In this document: piece after piece, positions 9,777 to 17,589 of the stretch | Layout of the letters: every line of letters begins with the position of its first letter | How positions within the stretch are numbered: the first letter of the stretch is position 1 | Source of the DNA: Paracoccus tibetensis | GTDB lineage: Bacteria > Pseudomonadota > Alphaproteobacteria > Rhodobacterales > Rhodobacteraceae | NCBI RefSeq assembly: GCF_900102505.1 | Contig: NZ_FMVT01000001.1 | Span: forward strand, 248,001 to 312,000 | DNA: 64,000 nucleotides | Direction of reading: 5' to 3' | Translations under genes and position numbers: made by a program | Notes under the pieces: generated by a model | Database searches by the model: none | Told to the model about the DNA's origin: nothing | The model's input: the letters and a program-made list of their open reading frames with translations, nothing else

Positions 9777-10198
9777 CACGCCACCGAGGCGTCCATGCTG
9801 ATCTCGGCATTCAGCAGCTTGCTGATCGGGCAGCCGTCCTTGGCCTTCTGCGCCAGCTCCATGAGCTGCGCCTCGTCGGCATCGGCCGAGATCTTGGTGG
9901 TCAGATGCGCCTTCTTGACCGCGAAGCCCTCGCCCTCCTTGTCCATCGAGATGTCCGAGCGCGTCTCGATCTTCACGTTCTGGACGCCGGCCTGTTCCAG
10001 CATCATGGCAAGCGCCATCGAGAAGCACGAGGCATGGGCCGCGCCCACGAGTTCCTCGGGATTGGTGCCGGGCGTGTCCTCGAAGCGGGTGTTGAAGCCA
10101 TAGGGCAGGCCGTTTAATGCGCCCGATTTGGACGACACTTCGCCCTTGCCGCCCTTGAGGCCGCCCGTCCAGACAGCCGATCCGCTGCGGGTGATCAT
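9776..10198 (-). CDS. OsmC family peroxiredoxin
   Basis: Small thiol-dependent peroxidase of the OsmC/Ohr superfamily that reduces organic hydroperoxides. The 140-residue protein begins ITRSGSAVWTGGLKGGKGEV. It has the OsmC signature TNPEELVGAAHASCFSMAL with the first redox cysteine near residue 55. The second expected cysteine is in GCPISKLLNAEI near the C-terminus. The organisation fits the OsmC rather than the Ohr branch. It overlaps the transglutaminase-like gene by one base and lies 74 bases downstream of dgt on the same strand. Confidence 0.93.
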   Translation of the reverse strand: MITRSGSAVWTGGLKGGKGEVSSKSGALNGLPYGFNTRFEDTPGTNPEELVGAAHASCFSMALAMMLEQAGVQNVKIETRSDISMDKEGEGFAVKKAHLTTKISADADEAQLMELAQKAKDGCPISKLLNAEISMDASVA

Positions 10199-10272
10199 CC
10201 TTGGTCCTCCTGTGGGTGATGTCCGCAGGGCAAACGCGGTTTCGCCGGGTTCGGTTCAGAAGGACGCAGGCG

Positions 10273-11433
10273 TCAGGCGGCGAAAAGGCGCTGATGCTCG
10301 GCGATGGCGTAGCGGTCGGTCATTCCTGCCACGTAATCCAGCACCAGCCGCGCCCGCGCGGTCTGGTCCGGCAGGGCCAGCGCCGCGTCGCGCCACTGGT
10401 CCGGCATCCGCTCGGGGCTGGCGAGGTACAGCGGGAAGAGATCGTTCAGCATCCGCGTGACGTTCTCGCGCTCGACCACCACGGCGGGGGCGCGGTACAT
10501 GCGCGTGAAGAGGAAGGACTTGATCGCCTTGATGTTCTGGTAGAGCGGCTTCGAGAAGCGGATGATCGGCCCCTCCATCCCCCGGATCTCGTCCACCGAG
10601 CGGGGCTGGAGGCTCGTCAGCCGGTTCTGCGCAACGGCGATCACGTCCTCGACCATGACGCCGAAGACGCGGCGCAGCGCCTCGTAGCGGCGGCGGGTCG
10701 CGTCGAGGCCGGGATAGAGGCGGTCCACCTCGGCGAAGGCGGGGCCGATGACAGGCAGCTCGGCCAGCTCCGCCTCGGTGAAGAGGCCCGCGCGCAACCC
10801 GTCATGCAGGTCGTGGTGGTTGTAGGCGACATCGTCGGCGACGGCCGCCACCTGCGCCTCGGCCGAGGCGTTGGTGTGCAGCTCCAGGTCCCATTGCGCG
10901 TTCACTGCGGCCAAGGCGTAGGGCAGCGGTGCCAGGACCGGACCGTTATGCTTGGCGATCCCCTCCAGCGCCTCCCAAGTCAGGTTCAGCCCGTCGAAAT
11001 CGGCATAGTGCCGCTCCAGCCGGGTCACGATCCGCAGCGCCTGCGCGTTGTGGTCGAACCCGCCATGGGGCGCCATCAGCGCGGCCAGCGCGTCCTCGCC
11101 CGTATGGCCGAAGGGCGGGTGGCCGAGGTCATGGGCCAGCGCCACCGTCTCGGCCAGGTCGGTGTTGAGGCCAAGCGCGCCGGCGATGGTGCGGGCGACC
11201 TGCGCGACCTCGATCGTGTGGGTCAGGCGGGTGCGGAAATAGTCGCCGCGATAGGCCTCGCCGTCATGTTCCACGAAGACCTGCGTCTTGTGCTTCAGCC
11301 GGCGGAAGGCGCTGGAATGGATGATCCGGTCCCGGTCGCGCTGCCAGGGCGAGCGGAAGGTGGACAGGCTCTCGGGGTGAAGGCGGCCGCGGCTGTCCGA
11401 CGGCTGGCAGGCATAGGGCGCGAGAGCGGTCAC
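10273..11433 (-). CDS. dgt: Deoxyguanosinetriphosphate triphosphohydrolase-like protein
   Basis: HD-domain phosphohydrolase that removes triphosphate from dGTP or other dNTPs. The 386-residue protein is the shorter, type-2 form found widely in alphaproteobacteria, not the roughly 505-residue E. coli form. Key elements are FRRLKHKTQVF, RTRLTHTIEVAQVAR (first metal histidine) and LAHDLGHPPFGHTGE (HD pair). Further on are HNAQALRIVTRLE and ADDVAYNHHDLHDG. It diverges from erpA across 74 bases. Confidence 0.95.
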   Translation of the reverse strand: MTALAPYACQPSDSRGRLHPESLSTFRSPWQRDRDRIIHSSAFRRLKHKTQVFVEHDGEAYRGDYFRTRLTHTIEVAQVARTIAGALGLNTDLAETVALAHDLGHPPFGHTGEDALAALMAPHGGFDHNAQALRIVTRLERHYADFDGLNLTWEALEGIAKHNGPVLAPLPYALAAVNAQWDLELHTNASAEAQVAAVADDVAYNHHDLHDGLRAGLFTEAELAELPVIGPAFAEVDRLYPGLDATRRRYEALRRVFGVMVEDVIAVAQNRLTSLQPRSVDEIRGMEGPIIRFSKPLYQNIKAIKSFLFTRMYRAPAVVVERENVTRMLNDLFPLYLASPERMPDQWRDAALALPDQTARARLVLDYVAGMTDRYAIAEHQRLFAA

Positions 11434-11447
11434 GATCAGCGGTTTCC

Positions 11448-11476
11448 TTGCGAGAGATGCGGCGCAACCCTATATT
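11448..11476 (+). promoter_or_regulatory. Putative sigma-70 promoter of erpA
   Basis: TTGCGA at 11448-11453 (4 of 6 matches to the -35 consensus), a 17-base spacer, and TATATT at 11471-11476 (5 of 6 matches to the -10 consensus). The predicted transcript starts near 11483, which leaves the ATG at 11508 as the only suitable start. The AT-rich -10 stands out in very GC-rich surroundings. Confidence 0.5.
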
Positions 11477-11507
11477 CGGCATGGCCCAACGGAAACCGGA
11501 ACGCCCC

Positions 11508-11834
11508 ATGAACCTGCCGCCCAAAGTCACCGAACGCGCCTTCGCCCGCCTGGCGCAGATCAATGCCGGCAAGGACCCCGCGGCCCTGCGCGTCGCAGTT
11601 GCCGGCGGCGGCTGCTCGGGCTTCCAATACGACATCCGGCTGGAGCCGGGCGCCGAGCCCGACGATCTGGTCCTGGAGGGCGCGGGCCAGCGCGTCTTGG
11701 TCGATCCGGTCTCGCTGCCCTATCTCGCCGGCGCGGTCATCGACTTCTCGGAAGAGCTGATCGGCGCCCGCTTCGTGATCGAGAACCCCAACGCCTCCAG
11801 CAGCTGCGGCTGCGGGACGTCCTTCTCGATGTGA
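11508..11834 (+). CDS. erpA: A-type iron-sulfur cluster insertion protein
   Basis: Carrier that delivers Fe-S clusters to apo-enzymes. The 108-residue protein has the three invariant cysteines of the HesB/IscA family: one in GGGCSGFQYD and two in SSCGCGTSFSM at the C-terminus. Starts at 11448 and 11481 are also in frame. They would add a 9-20 residue leader absent from relatives, and the predicted promoter overlaps or abuts them, so 11508 is preferred. ErpA versus another A-type protein cannot be settled from sequence alone. It is convergent with tadA with no space between the stop codons. Confidence 0.9.
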   Translation: MNLPPKVTERAFARLAQINAGKDPAALRVAVAGGGCSGFQYDIRLEPGAEPDDLVLEGAGQRVLVDPVSLPYLAGAVIDFSEELIGARFVIENPNASSSCGCGTSFSM

Positions 11835-12287
11835 TCAACGGCGCGCGGTGAAGAAGCCCAGCAGCAACGCGCGCGCCGCCTCGGCCTGAAGGCCGGGATA
11901 GACCTCGGGGCGGTGGTGGCATTGCGGGTGCTGGAAGACCCGCGCGCCGTGCAGCACGCCGCCCATCCGCGCATCCTCGGCCCCGAAATAGAGCCGGTTG
12001 ATCCGCGCGGCCGAAATGGCGGCGGCGCACATGGGGCACGGCTCCAGCGTCACCCACAGGTCATGGCCGGGCAGCCGCTCGGACCCCGCAGCGGCGCAGG
12101 CGGCGCGGATGGCCAGGATTTCCGCATGGGCCGTTGGATCGGACAGCTCGCGCGTGCGGTTGCCGGCGCTGGCCACCACGCGGCCCGCCGGATCGATGAC
12201 GACGGCGCCCACGGGCACCTCGCCGCGCGCGGCGGCGGCCTTGGCCTCAGCCAGGGCGAGGGGCATGTGGCTGGTGAAGGCGCTCAT
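11835..12287 (-). CDS. tadA: tRNA-specific adenosine deaminase
   Basis: Deaminates adenosine 34 of tRNA-Arg(ACG) to inosine. The 150-residue protein has the zinc-dependent deaminase core: TAHAEILAIRAA (histidine ligand and catalytic glutamate) and TLEPCPMCAAAISAARI (PCxxC zinc ligands). The FGAEDARMGGV segment that follows supports TadA over cytosine or guanine deaminases. The start at 12287 (MSAFTSHMPLALAEAK) gives the usual length; a longer frame reaches 12374. It diverges from rluB across 113 bases. Confidence 0.94.
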   Translation of the reverse strand: MSAFTSHMPLALAEAKAAAARGEVPVGAVVIDPAGRVVASAGNRTRELSDPTAHAEILAIRAACAAAGSERLPGHDLWVTLEPCPMCAAAISAARINRLYFGAEDARMGGVLHGARVFQHPQCHHRPEVYPGLQAEAARALLLGFFTARR

Positions 12288-12400
12288 GGCCGCTTGTGGC
12301 AAAGCCCGCGCGGCCGGGCAAGCGGTTTGGCCTTTCCCCACGGCCCCGCAGCGCGTATCAATATCCCTTGCCACCGCAGCGATGCGCAGGAGTTCATTGC

Positions 12401-14026
12401 ATGACCGACGAAACTACCCCCCCGAAACACACCACCGACCGCATCGCCAAGGTGATGGCCCGCATCGGCGTCGCCAGCCGCCGCGACGCCGAGCGCATGA
12501 TCCTTGAGGGCCGCGTCAGCGTGAACGGCGCCAAGATCGCCAGCCCGGCGCTGGACGTCTCGCCCACCGACAAGATCGCCGTGGATGGCAAGGTTCTAGA
12601 AGGCCCGCAGGAAACGCGGCTCTGGCTCTACTACAAGCCGCTCGGGCTGATCACCTCCGAGGCGGACGAGAAGGGCCGGCAGACGGTCTTCGACGCCCTG
12701 CCGCGCGATCTGCCGCGGGTGATGACGGTCGGCCGGCTGGACCTCAATTCCGAGGGGCTCTTGCTGCTGACCAATGACGGCGAACTGAAGCGGCGGCTCG
12801 AGCTGCCGGCGACCGGCTGGCTGCGCCGCTACCGCGTGCGCGTCAACGGCACGCCGAACGACCTGACCTTCGATCCCCTGCGCCGCGGCGTCACCATCGA
12901 GGGCGAGGATTTTGCGCCGATGGAGATCAAGCTCGACAGCCAGCAGGGCGCCAATGCCTGGCTGACCGTGGGCATCCGCGAGGGCAAGAACCGCGAGATC
13001 CGCCGCGCGATGGCCCATATCGGGCTGCAGGTGAACCGGCTGATCCGCGTCGGCTATGGCCCCTTCAAGCTGGGCACGATGGAGAAGAACGAGGTCACCG
13101 AGGTCAAGCGGCGCGTCCTGCGCGACCAGCTGGGCGGCCTTCTTACCGGCGATGTCGAGGACAAGCCCCGCGAGATGCGCCCCCGCGGCGCCGAGGGGGG
13201 CAAGGGTCCGCGCGCCGAGCGCGGCGGCGAGCGTCCGGCGCGCGCACCCGGACGGCGCGGCGACGGCGAGGGGACCGATCGGCCGCGCTTCGGCGCCAAG
13301 CCGCGCCCCGCGCGCGAGGATTTCGCCTCGCGCGGCGAAGGCGAGCGTCCGGCGCGGTCCTTCGGCAAGCGCGGCGACGCCGAGAGTGGCGGCCGTCCAA
13401 AGTTCGGCGACAAGCCGCGCCCCGCGCGGGACAATTTCGCACCGCGGACCGAGGGAGATCGCCCGGCGCGCCCCTTCGGCAAGCGCGGTGAGGCCGAGGG
13501 CGGCGACCGGCCGCGATTCGCCGGCAAGCCGCGCCCGGTGCGCGAGGATTACGCCGGCGGCGGCGGCGAGACCGCGCGGCCGCGCGGCAAGGGTGCAGGT
13601 GGCGCCGAGCGTGGACCTCGGACCGGGGCCGAGGGCGAGGGCGCGCGCTGGAAGAAGCCGCAGGGCGGAGCGCGCGGGGATCGGGCCGAGGGTGGCGGCT
13701 TTGCCGGAAAGCCGGGCGGGCCGCGCAAGCCCTTCGGCGCCGGAGCGCCGCGCGGTGCCGGCACCAGCGACGGGGCGGCGGAACCGAAGCCGTTCCGGCG
13801 CACGGACGGGAAGCCCGGCGGCTTTGGCGGCAAGCCGGGCGGCGCGGGCCGCGGCCCGGGTGGCAAGCCCGGCGGCTCCGGCAAGCCGAGTGGCTTCGCC
13901 AAGCCGCGAGACGGGCAGGGTGGCGCTGGTGGCCGGCCCGGTGGCAAGGGCCCTGCGCGCGGCGGCGCGCCGGGAGGCAGCCGCGGACCGGGCGGCGGCG
14001 CGGGATCGAAGCCCGGCCGGAAATGA
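12401..14026 (+). CDS. rluB: 23S rRNA pseudouridine synthase of the RluB/RsuA family with long basic tail
   Basis: Converts a uridine in rRNA to pseudouridine. Residues about 14-60 form an S4 RNA-binding domain (RIAKVMARIGVASRRDAERM). The catalytic core follows, with GRLDLNSEGLLLLTNDG holding the active-site aspartate, and REGKNREIRRAMAHIG. The core ends near residue 245. The remaining roughly 295 residues are low-complexity, rich in Gly, Arg, Pro and Lys, and include three 38-residue repeats. That makes the protein about twice the size of E. coli RluB (291 residues). Such RG-rich tails probably bind RNA or ribosomal surfaces. The ATG at 12401 follows CAGGAG. RluB is favoured over RluE/RluF by the S4 domain and core, but the target is not proven. 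Confidence 0.9.
   Translation: MTDETTPPKHTTDRIAKVMARIGVASRRDAERMILEGRVSVNGAKIASPALDVSPTDKIAVDGKVLEGPQETRLWLYYKPLGLITSEADEKGRQTVFDALPRDLPRVMTVGRLDLNSEGLLLLTNDGELKRRLELPATGWLRRYRVRVNGTPNDLTFDPLRRGVTIEGEDFAPMEIKLDSQQGANAWLTVGIREGKNREIRRAMAHIGLQVNRLIRVGYGPFKLGTMEKNEVTEVKRRVLRDQLGGLLTGDVEDKPREMRPRGAEGGKGPRAERGGERPARAPGRRGDGEGTDRPRFGAKPRPAREDFASRGEGERPARSFGKRGDAESGGRPKFGDKPRPARDNFAPRTEGDRPARPFGKRGEAEGGDRPRFAGKPRPVREDYAGGGGETARPRGKGAGGAERGPRTGAEGEGARWKKPQGGARGDRAEGGGFAGKPGGPRKPFGAGAPRGAGTSDGAAEPKPFRRTDGKPGGFGGKPGGAGRGPGGKPGGSGKPSGFAKPRDGQGGAGGRPGGKGPARGGAPGGSRGPGGGAGSKPGRK
13226..13567 (+). repeat. Three tandem 114-base repeats inside the rluB tail
   Basis: Three consecutive 38-residue units, residues 276-389 of the protein, each beginning G(E/D)RPAR, continuing with a (R/K)RG(D/E) element, then RP(R/K)F and KPRP. 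They are imperfect at the DNA level. A less regular Gly/Lys/Pro-rich tail follows to the stop codon. Confidence 0.85.
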
Positions 14027-14028
14027 CG

Positions 14029-14054
14029 AAGGGCGCCCCGCGGGGCGCCCTTTT
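14029..14054 (+). terminator. Rho-independent terminator of rluB
   Basis: A perfect inverted repeat, GGGCGCCCCG with CGGGGCGCCC (14031-14050), flanked by AA before and TTTT after, beginning two bases past the rluB stop. In the folded form about 8 bases pair around a small loop and a short U-run follows. It may also stop convergent hemP transcription. Confidence 0.75.
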
Positions 14055-14058
14055 CATG

Positions 14059-14235
14059 TCACTTGGTCAGGATCAGCTTGCCCGCCCGGGTGATCCGCAA
14101 CTGATAGACCTGCTCGTCCAGCACGATCAGCGCCTGGTTGCCGCCGCCGGTCAGCTCGGTGGCGTCATGTTGCGGAAGCCGCGCCAGGATCGAGGTTCCG
14201 GGACGGGCGAAATCGGCGGGGCGGGTGGCTGTCAT
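14059..14235 (-). CDS. hemP: Hemin uptake protein HemP
   Basis: A 58-residue protein whose C-terminus, ALIVLDEQVYQLRITRAGKL followed by ILTK, is the hallmark of the HemP/HmuP family. These proteins are linked to haem uptake; in Bradyrhizobium HmuP acts as a co-activator of haem-receptor transcription. The start at 14235 follows a GAGAGG ribosome site; a longer frame to 14301 is less likely. No haem receptor or haem ABC genes are present here. It lies 105 bases downstream of znuA on the same strand. A TAGAAT -10-like hexamer and a small dyad (CCGAT-TCT-ATCGG, 14280-14292) in the gap hint at its own promoter, weakly. Confidence 0.85.
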   Translation of the reverse strand: MTATRPADFARPGTSILARLPQHDATELTGGGNQALIVLDEQVYQLRITRAGKLILTK

Positions 14236-14340
14236 GATCGGCCTCTCGGGCAGGAGTTGCGCTTCTTCCGCAAACCTGACCGATTCTATCGGGCAAGTCA
14301 AAACGTTTTTGTCAGCCTTGCGCGCGGCCGATCTTGGCCC

Positions 14341-15369
14341 TCATTCCGCCGACAGGCAGGCGGCGATCGTGTCGCCCATCGCCCGCAGCATGGCCTCGTA
14401 CTGGTCCGCGCCGGCGCCCTGCATGCTGCCCTGCGGATCGATCGCCTCGCCAAGCCGGACGTCGCTGCCCTCGATCACCGTGGCGACGAGCGCCTCGTCA
14501 TGGGCATATTCGGGGAAGGCGCAGATGGCGCCGCTGCTGACGATCTCGGTCCGGATCTGCTCGATCCGCGCGGCCGAGGGCGTCGAGGCGTCGCCGAGCG
14601 CGACCGGGATCGCGGGGGCCAGCCCGAAGCGGTTGGTGAAATAGCCATAGGCGTCGTGGAAGACGACGAAGCGGTCCTCGGCATGGGGCGCAAGCTGGGC
14701 GCGCAGCTCCTCCTCCGCTGCGGAGATGCGGGACGCGGCGGCCTCGGCGTTGGCGCGGTAGGTCTCGGCGTTCTCGGGGTCCTCCGCGGCCAGCGCCTCG
14801 GCGATCGCGGCAAGCCAGAGCTGCGCGTTCTGCGGGTCGAGCCAGGCATGGGGATCGGTGCCGCTGTGGCTGTGGTCATGCGCACCATCGGCCTGGGCGT
14901 GGTCATGGTCGTGGTCATGGTCATGATCATGGTCGTGATCATGGTCGTGATCATGGTCGTGGGAATGCGCGTGATCGTGGTCGTGGTCATGACCATGACC
15001 GTGATCGTCCCCATGCGCATGGCCGTCCTCGGCATAGTCCTGCAGATGCGTGCCCGCCACCTCCAGCAGCGCCAGCTGCGAGGCGCTGGCGTTCAGGTTG
15101 CCGGCGGCGCGGGCGAGCCAGGGGGTCAGGCTCGGACCCACCCAGACCAGAAGCCCGGCCGACTGCAGGGCCTGCGCGTCCGAGGGCCGCATCTGGTAGT
15201 GATGCACGCTCGCCCCGTCGGGAAGCAGCACCCGCACCTCGCCCAGATCGCCCAGCACCTGCTGGACCAGCGAGCCCGTCGCGGGCATGTCGGCGACGAC
15301 CGATCCCGGTGCGGCAAAGGCCGGCGTTGCCAGGATCGCAAGAACAGCGGCGGAAATGCAGGGGCGCAT
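14341..15369 (-). CDS. znuA: Zinc ABC transporter periplasmic binding protein
   Basis: High-affinity zinc receptor of the ZnuABC importer. The 342-residue precursor has a signal peptide ending near AFA-AP (residue 20). Predicted zinc ligands are His56 (SVHHYQMRPSD), His172 (DPHAWLD) and His236 (VVFHDAYGYF). Residues about 117-166 form a long His/Asp-rich loop with an uninterrupted HD-dipeptide run, the charged flexible loop that distinguishes zinc from manganese binders and is thought to scavenge zinc. It is transcribed away from zur-znuCB, and two operator-like palindromes lie in the 106-base gap. hemP follows downstream. Confidence 0.97.
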   Translation of the reverse strand: MRPCISAAVLAILATPAFAAPGSVVADMPATGSLVQQVLGDLGEVRVLLPDGASVHHYQMRPSDAQALQSAGLLVWVGPSLTPWLARAAGNLNASASQLALLEVAGTHLQDYAEDGHAHGDDHGHGHDHDHDHAHSHDHDHDHDHDHDHDHDHDHDHAQADGAHDHSHSGTDPHAWLDPQNAQLWLAAIAEALAAEDPENAETYRANAEAAASRISAAEEELRAQLAPHAEDRFVVFHDAYGYFTNRFGLAPAIPVALGDASTPSAARIEQIRTEIVSSGAICAFPEYAHDEALVATVIEGSDVRLGEAIDPQGSMQGAGADQYEAMLRAMGDTIAACLSAE

Positions 15370-15410
15370 GGGGTAACTCCTTCAGCCAGGTTGCCTCGCG
15401 GGGTTCTCCA

Positions 15411-15425
15411 TGTTACAGAATAACA
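15411..15425. promoter_or_regulatory. Putative Zur operator 1 (znuA/zur intergenic)
   Basis: TGTTACAGAATAACA, a palindrome with TGTTA and TAACA arms around 5 bases, 42 bases upstream of the znuA start. It matches operator 2 at 10 of 15 positions and contains the shared ATAAC half. Zur boxes in alphaproteobacteria are AT-rich palindromes of this form. Placement between zur and znuA supports the call; no binding data. Confidence 0.7.
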
Positions 15426-15437
15426 AGTCAACCCGAC

Positions 15438-15452
15438 TGTAATAAGATAACG
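15438..15452. promoter_or_regulatory. Putative Zur operator 2 (zur promoter side)
   Basis: TGTAATAAGATAACG, an imperfect palindrome 24 bases upstream of the zur GTG start and centred 27 bases from operator 1. It matches the reverse complement of the site upstream of the COG0523 GTPase (31356-31370) at 12 of 15 positions. Two sites in the gap suggest that both divergent promoters are controlled by Zur, including autoregulation. Confidence 0.7.
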
Positions 15453-15475
15453 CGCCGCCCGCGGATCGAGCCATC

Positions 15476-15973
15476 GTGCCCAGACCAGAGATCGACATCG
15501 CCGGGGTCTTCGCCCCGCACGACCACAAGACCTGCGCCAGCCGCGCCCTGGACGAGGCCGAGGCGCGGCTTCTGGCCGAGGGCGCGCGCCTGACGCCGGT
15601 GCGCCGCCGCACGCTGGAGATCCTGCTGGAGAGCCACCGCGCGCTTGGCGCCTATGACGTGCTGGACCGGCTCGCGGCCGAGGGCTTCGGCCGCCAGCCG
15701 CCCGTGGCCTACCGCGCGCTGGAGTTCCTGGTCCAGCACGGGCTGGCGCACCGGCTGCAGCGGCTGAACGCCTTTACCGCCTGCCTGCATCCGGGCAGCG
15801 ACCACAACCCCGCCTTCCTCATCTGCCGCTCCTGCGACAAGATCGCCGAGGCGAATGCCGGCGAGGTACGCGAGGCGCTGGCCGATGTCGCCGGCCATGG
15901 CGGCTTCCGGGTCGAGCGGGCGACGATCGAGGCGCTCGGCCTCTGCAACGCCTGCGCCGAGGCGGAGGCATGA
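15476..15973 (+). CDS. zur: Zinc uptake regulator, Fur family
   Basis: Zinc-sensing repressor. The 165-residue protein begins with GTG at 15476. It has a winged-helix N-terminal region (RLTPVRRRTLEILLESHRAL, then PVAYRALEFLVQHGLAHRL) and a Fur-type dimerisation region. Structural zinc cysteines are CRSC and a C-terminal CNAC. The AFTACLHPGSDHNPAFLICR stretch holds the Cys and His residues expected for sensory zinc binding. Position directly before znuC, which it overlaps by 4 bases (ATGA), identifies it as Zur rather than Fur, Irr or Mur. Confidence 0.95.
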   Translation: MPRPEIDIAGVFAPHDHKTCASRALDEAEARLLAEGARLTPVRRRTLEILLESHRALGAYDVLDRLAAEGFGRQPPVAYRALEFLVQHGLAHRLQRLNAFTACLHPGSDHNPAFLICRSCDKIAEANAGEVREALADVAGHGGFRVERATIEALGLCNACAEAEA

Positions 15974-16791
15974 GCGCCTTTGCCACGGCCAGCCAGCCGC
16001 TGATCGGGGCCGAGGGCCTGACCGTCAACCGCCCCGGCACCTCCGAGCCGGTGCTGCGCGACGTCGACTTCCGCATCGATCCGGGCGAGATCGTGACCGT
16101 CGTCGGCCCGAACGGGTCGGGCAAGTCCTCGCTGATCCGGGCGCTGCTGGGCCACATGGCGCTGGCGGGCGGCAAGGTCGCGCGGCGCCCGTCGCTGCGG
16201 ATCGGCTATGTCCCGCAGCGGGTGCAGATCGACACGGCGATCCCGATGACCGTCCGGCGCTTCCTGTCGCTGCCGCGCCGGGTGCCGGATGCCGCCGCCG
16301 CCGCCGCGCTGCAGCGCACCGGCGTGCCGGGGCTGGAGCGGCGGCAGCTGAGCCAGCTGTCGGGGGGCCAGTTCCAGCGCGTGCTGCTGGCCCGCGCGCT
16401 GCTTTGCGAGCCGCATCTGCTGGTGCTGGACGAGCCGACGCAGGGCCTCGACCAGCCCGGCATCGTGGCCTTCTACCGCCTGCTGGAGGAGGTGCGCCGC
16501 GAGACGGGCGCGGCCGTGCTGATGGTCAGCCACGACCTGCTGGTGGTGATGCGCTCGTCCGACCGTGTGATCTGCCTGAACGGCCATGTCTGCTGCCAGG
16601 GCAGCCCCGAGGATGTCAGCGCGGCGCCCGAATATCGCGCGCTCTTCGGGACCGAGGGGCAGGACATGCTGGCGCTCTACCGGCACCGGCATGACCATGA
16701 CCACGACCAGACCGGGGCGTGCCTACCGGGGCATGGTCACGATCATGGCCGCGACCACCACAACCACACGCCGCTGCGCGTGCAGGGCTGA
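15970..16791 (+). CDS. znuC: Zinc ABC transporter ATP-binding protein
   Basis: Energises zinc import through ZnuB. It has Walker A GPNGSGKSS, signature LSGGQFQRVLLARAL, Walker B LLVLDEPTQGLDQPG and switch histidine MVSHD. The 273-residue protein ends with an unusual 35-residue His-rich tail (RHRHDHDHD, then HGHDHGRDHHNH). That tail could hold zinc on the cytoplasmic side and either buffer it or sense it; this is inference. It overlaps zur by 4 bases and precedes znuB by 11 bases, forming a zur-znuC-znuB operon. Confidence 0.97.
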   Translation: MSAFATASQPLIGAEGLTVNRPGTSEPVLRDVDFRIDPGEIVTVVGPNGSGKSSLIRALLGHMALAGGKVARRPSLRIGYVPQRVQIDTAIPMTVRRFLSLPRRVPDAAAAAALQRTGVPGLERRQLSQLSGGQFQRVLLARALLCEPHLLVLDEPTQGLDQPGIVAFYRLLEEVRRETGAAVLMVSHDLLVVMRSSDRVICLNGHVCCQGSPEDVSAAPEYRALFGTEGQDMLALYRHRHDHDHDQTGACLPGHGHDHGRDHHNHTPLRVQG

Positions 16792-16802
16792 CGGAACCCC
16801 TC

Positions 16803-17585
16803 ATGCTGGACGATTTCTTCACCCGCGCCCTGCTGGCCGGGCTTGGCCTTTCGCTGGTGGTGGGCCCGCTCGGCAGCTTCGTCGTCTGGCGGCGCATGGC
16901 CTATTTTGGTGATTCCACCGCCCATGCCGCGATCCTGGGGGTGGCGCTGGCGCTGGCCTTCGACGTCTCGATCTATGCCGGCACCCTGGCGGTGGCGGTG
17001 GTCATGGCCTGCACGGTCTCGGCCCTGGTCTCGCGCGGGCAGGCGATGGACACGATGCTGGGCGTGCTGTCGCACTCGGCGCTGGCCTTCGGCGTCGTGG
17101 CCATCAGCTTCGTGCCGGGGGCGCGGTCCGATCTCAGCGGCTATCTCTTCGGCGACATCCTCGCCGTCGGGCGCGGCGACCTGCTGCTGATCTGGACGGG
17201 GGCCCTTCTGGTGCTGGGGCTCTTGTGCCTGCGCTGGCAGCGGCTGGTCGCCTCGAGCCTGAACGAAGAGCTGGCGATGGCCGCCGGGATCGACCCGCGC
17301 GTCGAGCGGATGATCCTGGCGCTGGCGCTGGCGGTAGTCGTCGCCCTGGCAATCCGGGTGGTCGGCTCGCTTCTGATCTCGGCCATGCTGATCGTGCCGG
17401 CGGCGGCGGCGCGCGGGCTGACGCGCTCGCCCGAATGGATGGCGGCGCTGGCGGCGGCCATCGCGGCGCTTTCGGTCACCGGCGGTCTCTATGCCAGCCT
17501 GCATGTGGACACGCCCGCCGGCCCGTCCATCGTCAGCGCGGCGGCGGTGGCTTTCGTGCTGTCGCAGGCCCTGCGCCGCGGCTGA
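16803..17585 (+). CDS. znuB: Zinc ABC transporter permease
   Basis: Integral membrane channel of the zinc importer, family ABC-3. The 260-residue protein starts MLDDFFTRALLAGLGLS and has about eight hydrophobic helices. Family-typical segments include VVWRRMAYFGDSTAHAAILG and, near the C-terminus, SLLISAMLIVPAAAARGLTR. The start at 16803 follows the znuC stop by 11 bases. It is last in the operon and convergent with a stress-protein gene only 4 bases away. Confidence 0.97.
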   Translation: MLDDFFTRALLAGLGLSLVVGPLGSFVVWRRMAYFGDSTAHAAILGVALALAFDVSIYAGTLAVAVVMACTVSALVSRGQAMDTMLGVLSHSALAFGVVAISFVPGARSDLSGYLFGDILAVGRGDLLLIWTGALLVLGLLCLRWQRLVASSLNEELAMAAGIDPRVERMILALALAVVVALAIRVVGSLLISAMLIVPAAAARGLTRSPEWMAALAAAIAALSVTGGLYASLHVDTPAGPSIVSAAAVAFVLSQALRRG

Positions 17586-17589
17586 GCCG

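Noticed and set aside
14890-15010. Repetitive CATGGTCGT-like tract that looks like a CRISPR or satellite
   Set aside because: It is the codon repeat for the His-Asp loop of ZnuA; frame and family context explain it fully.
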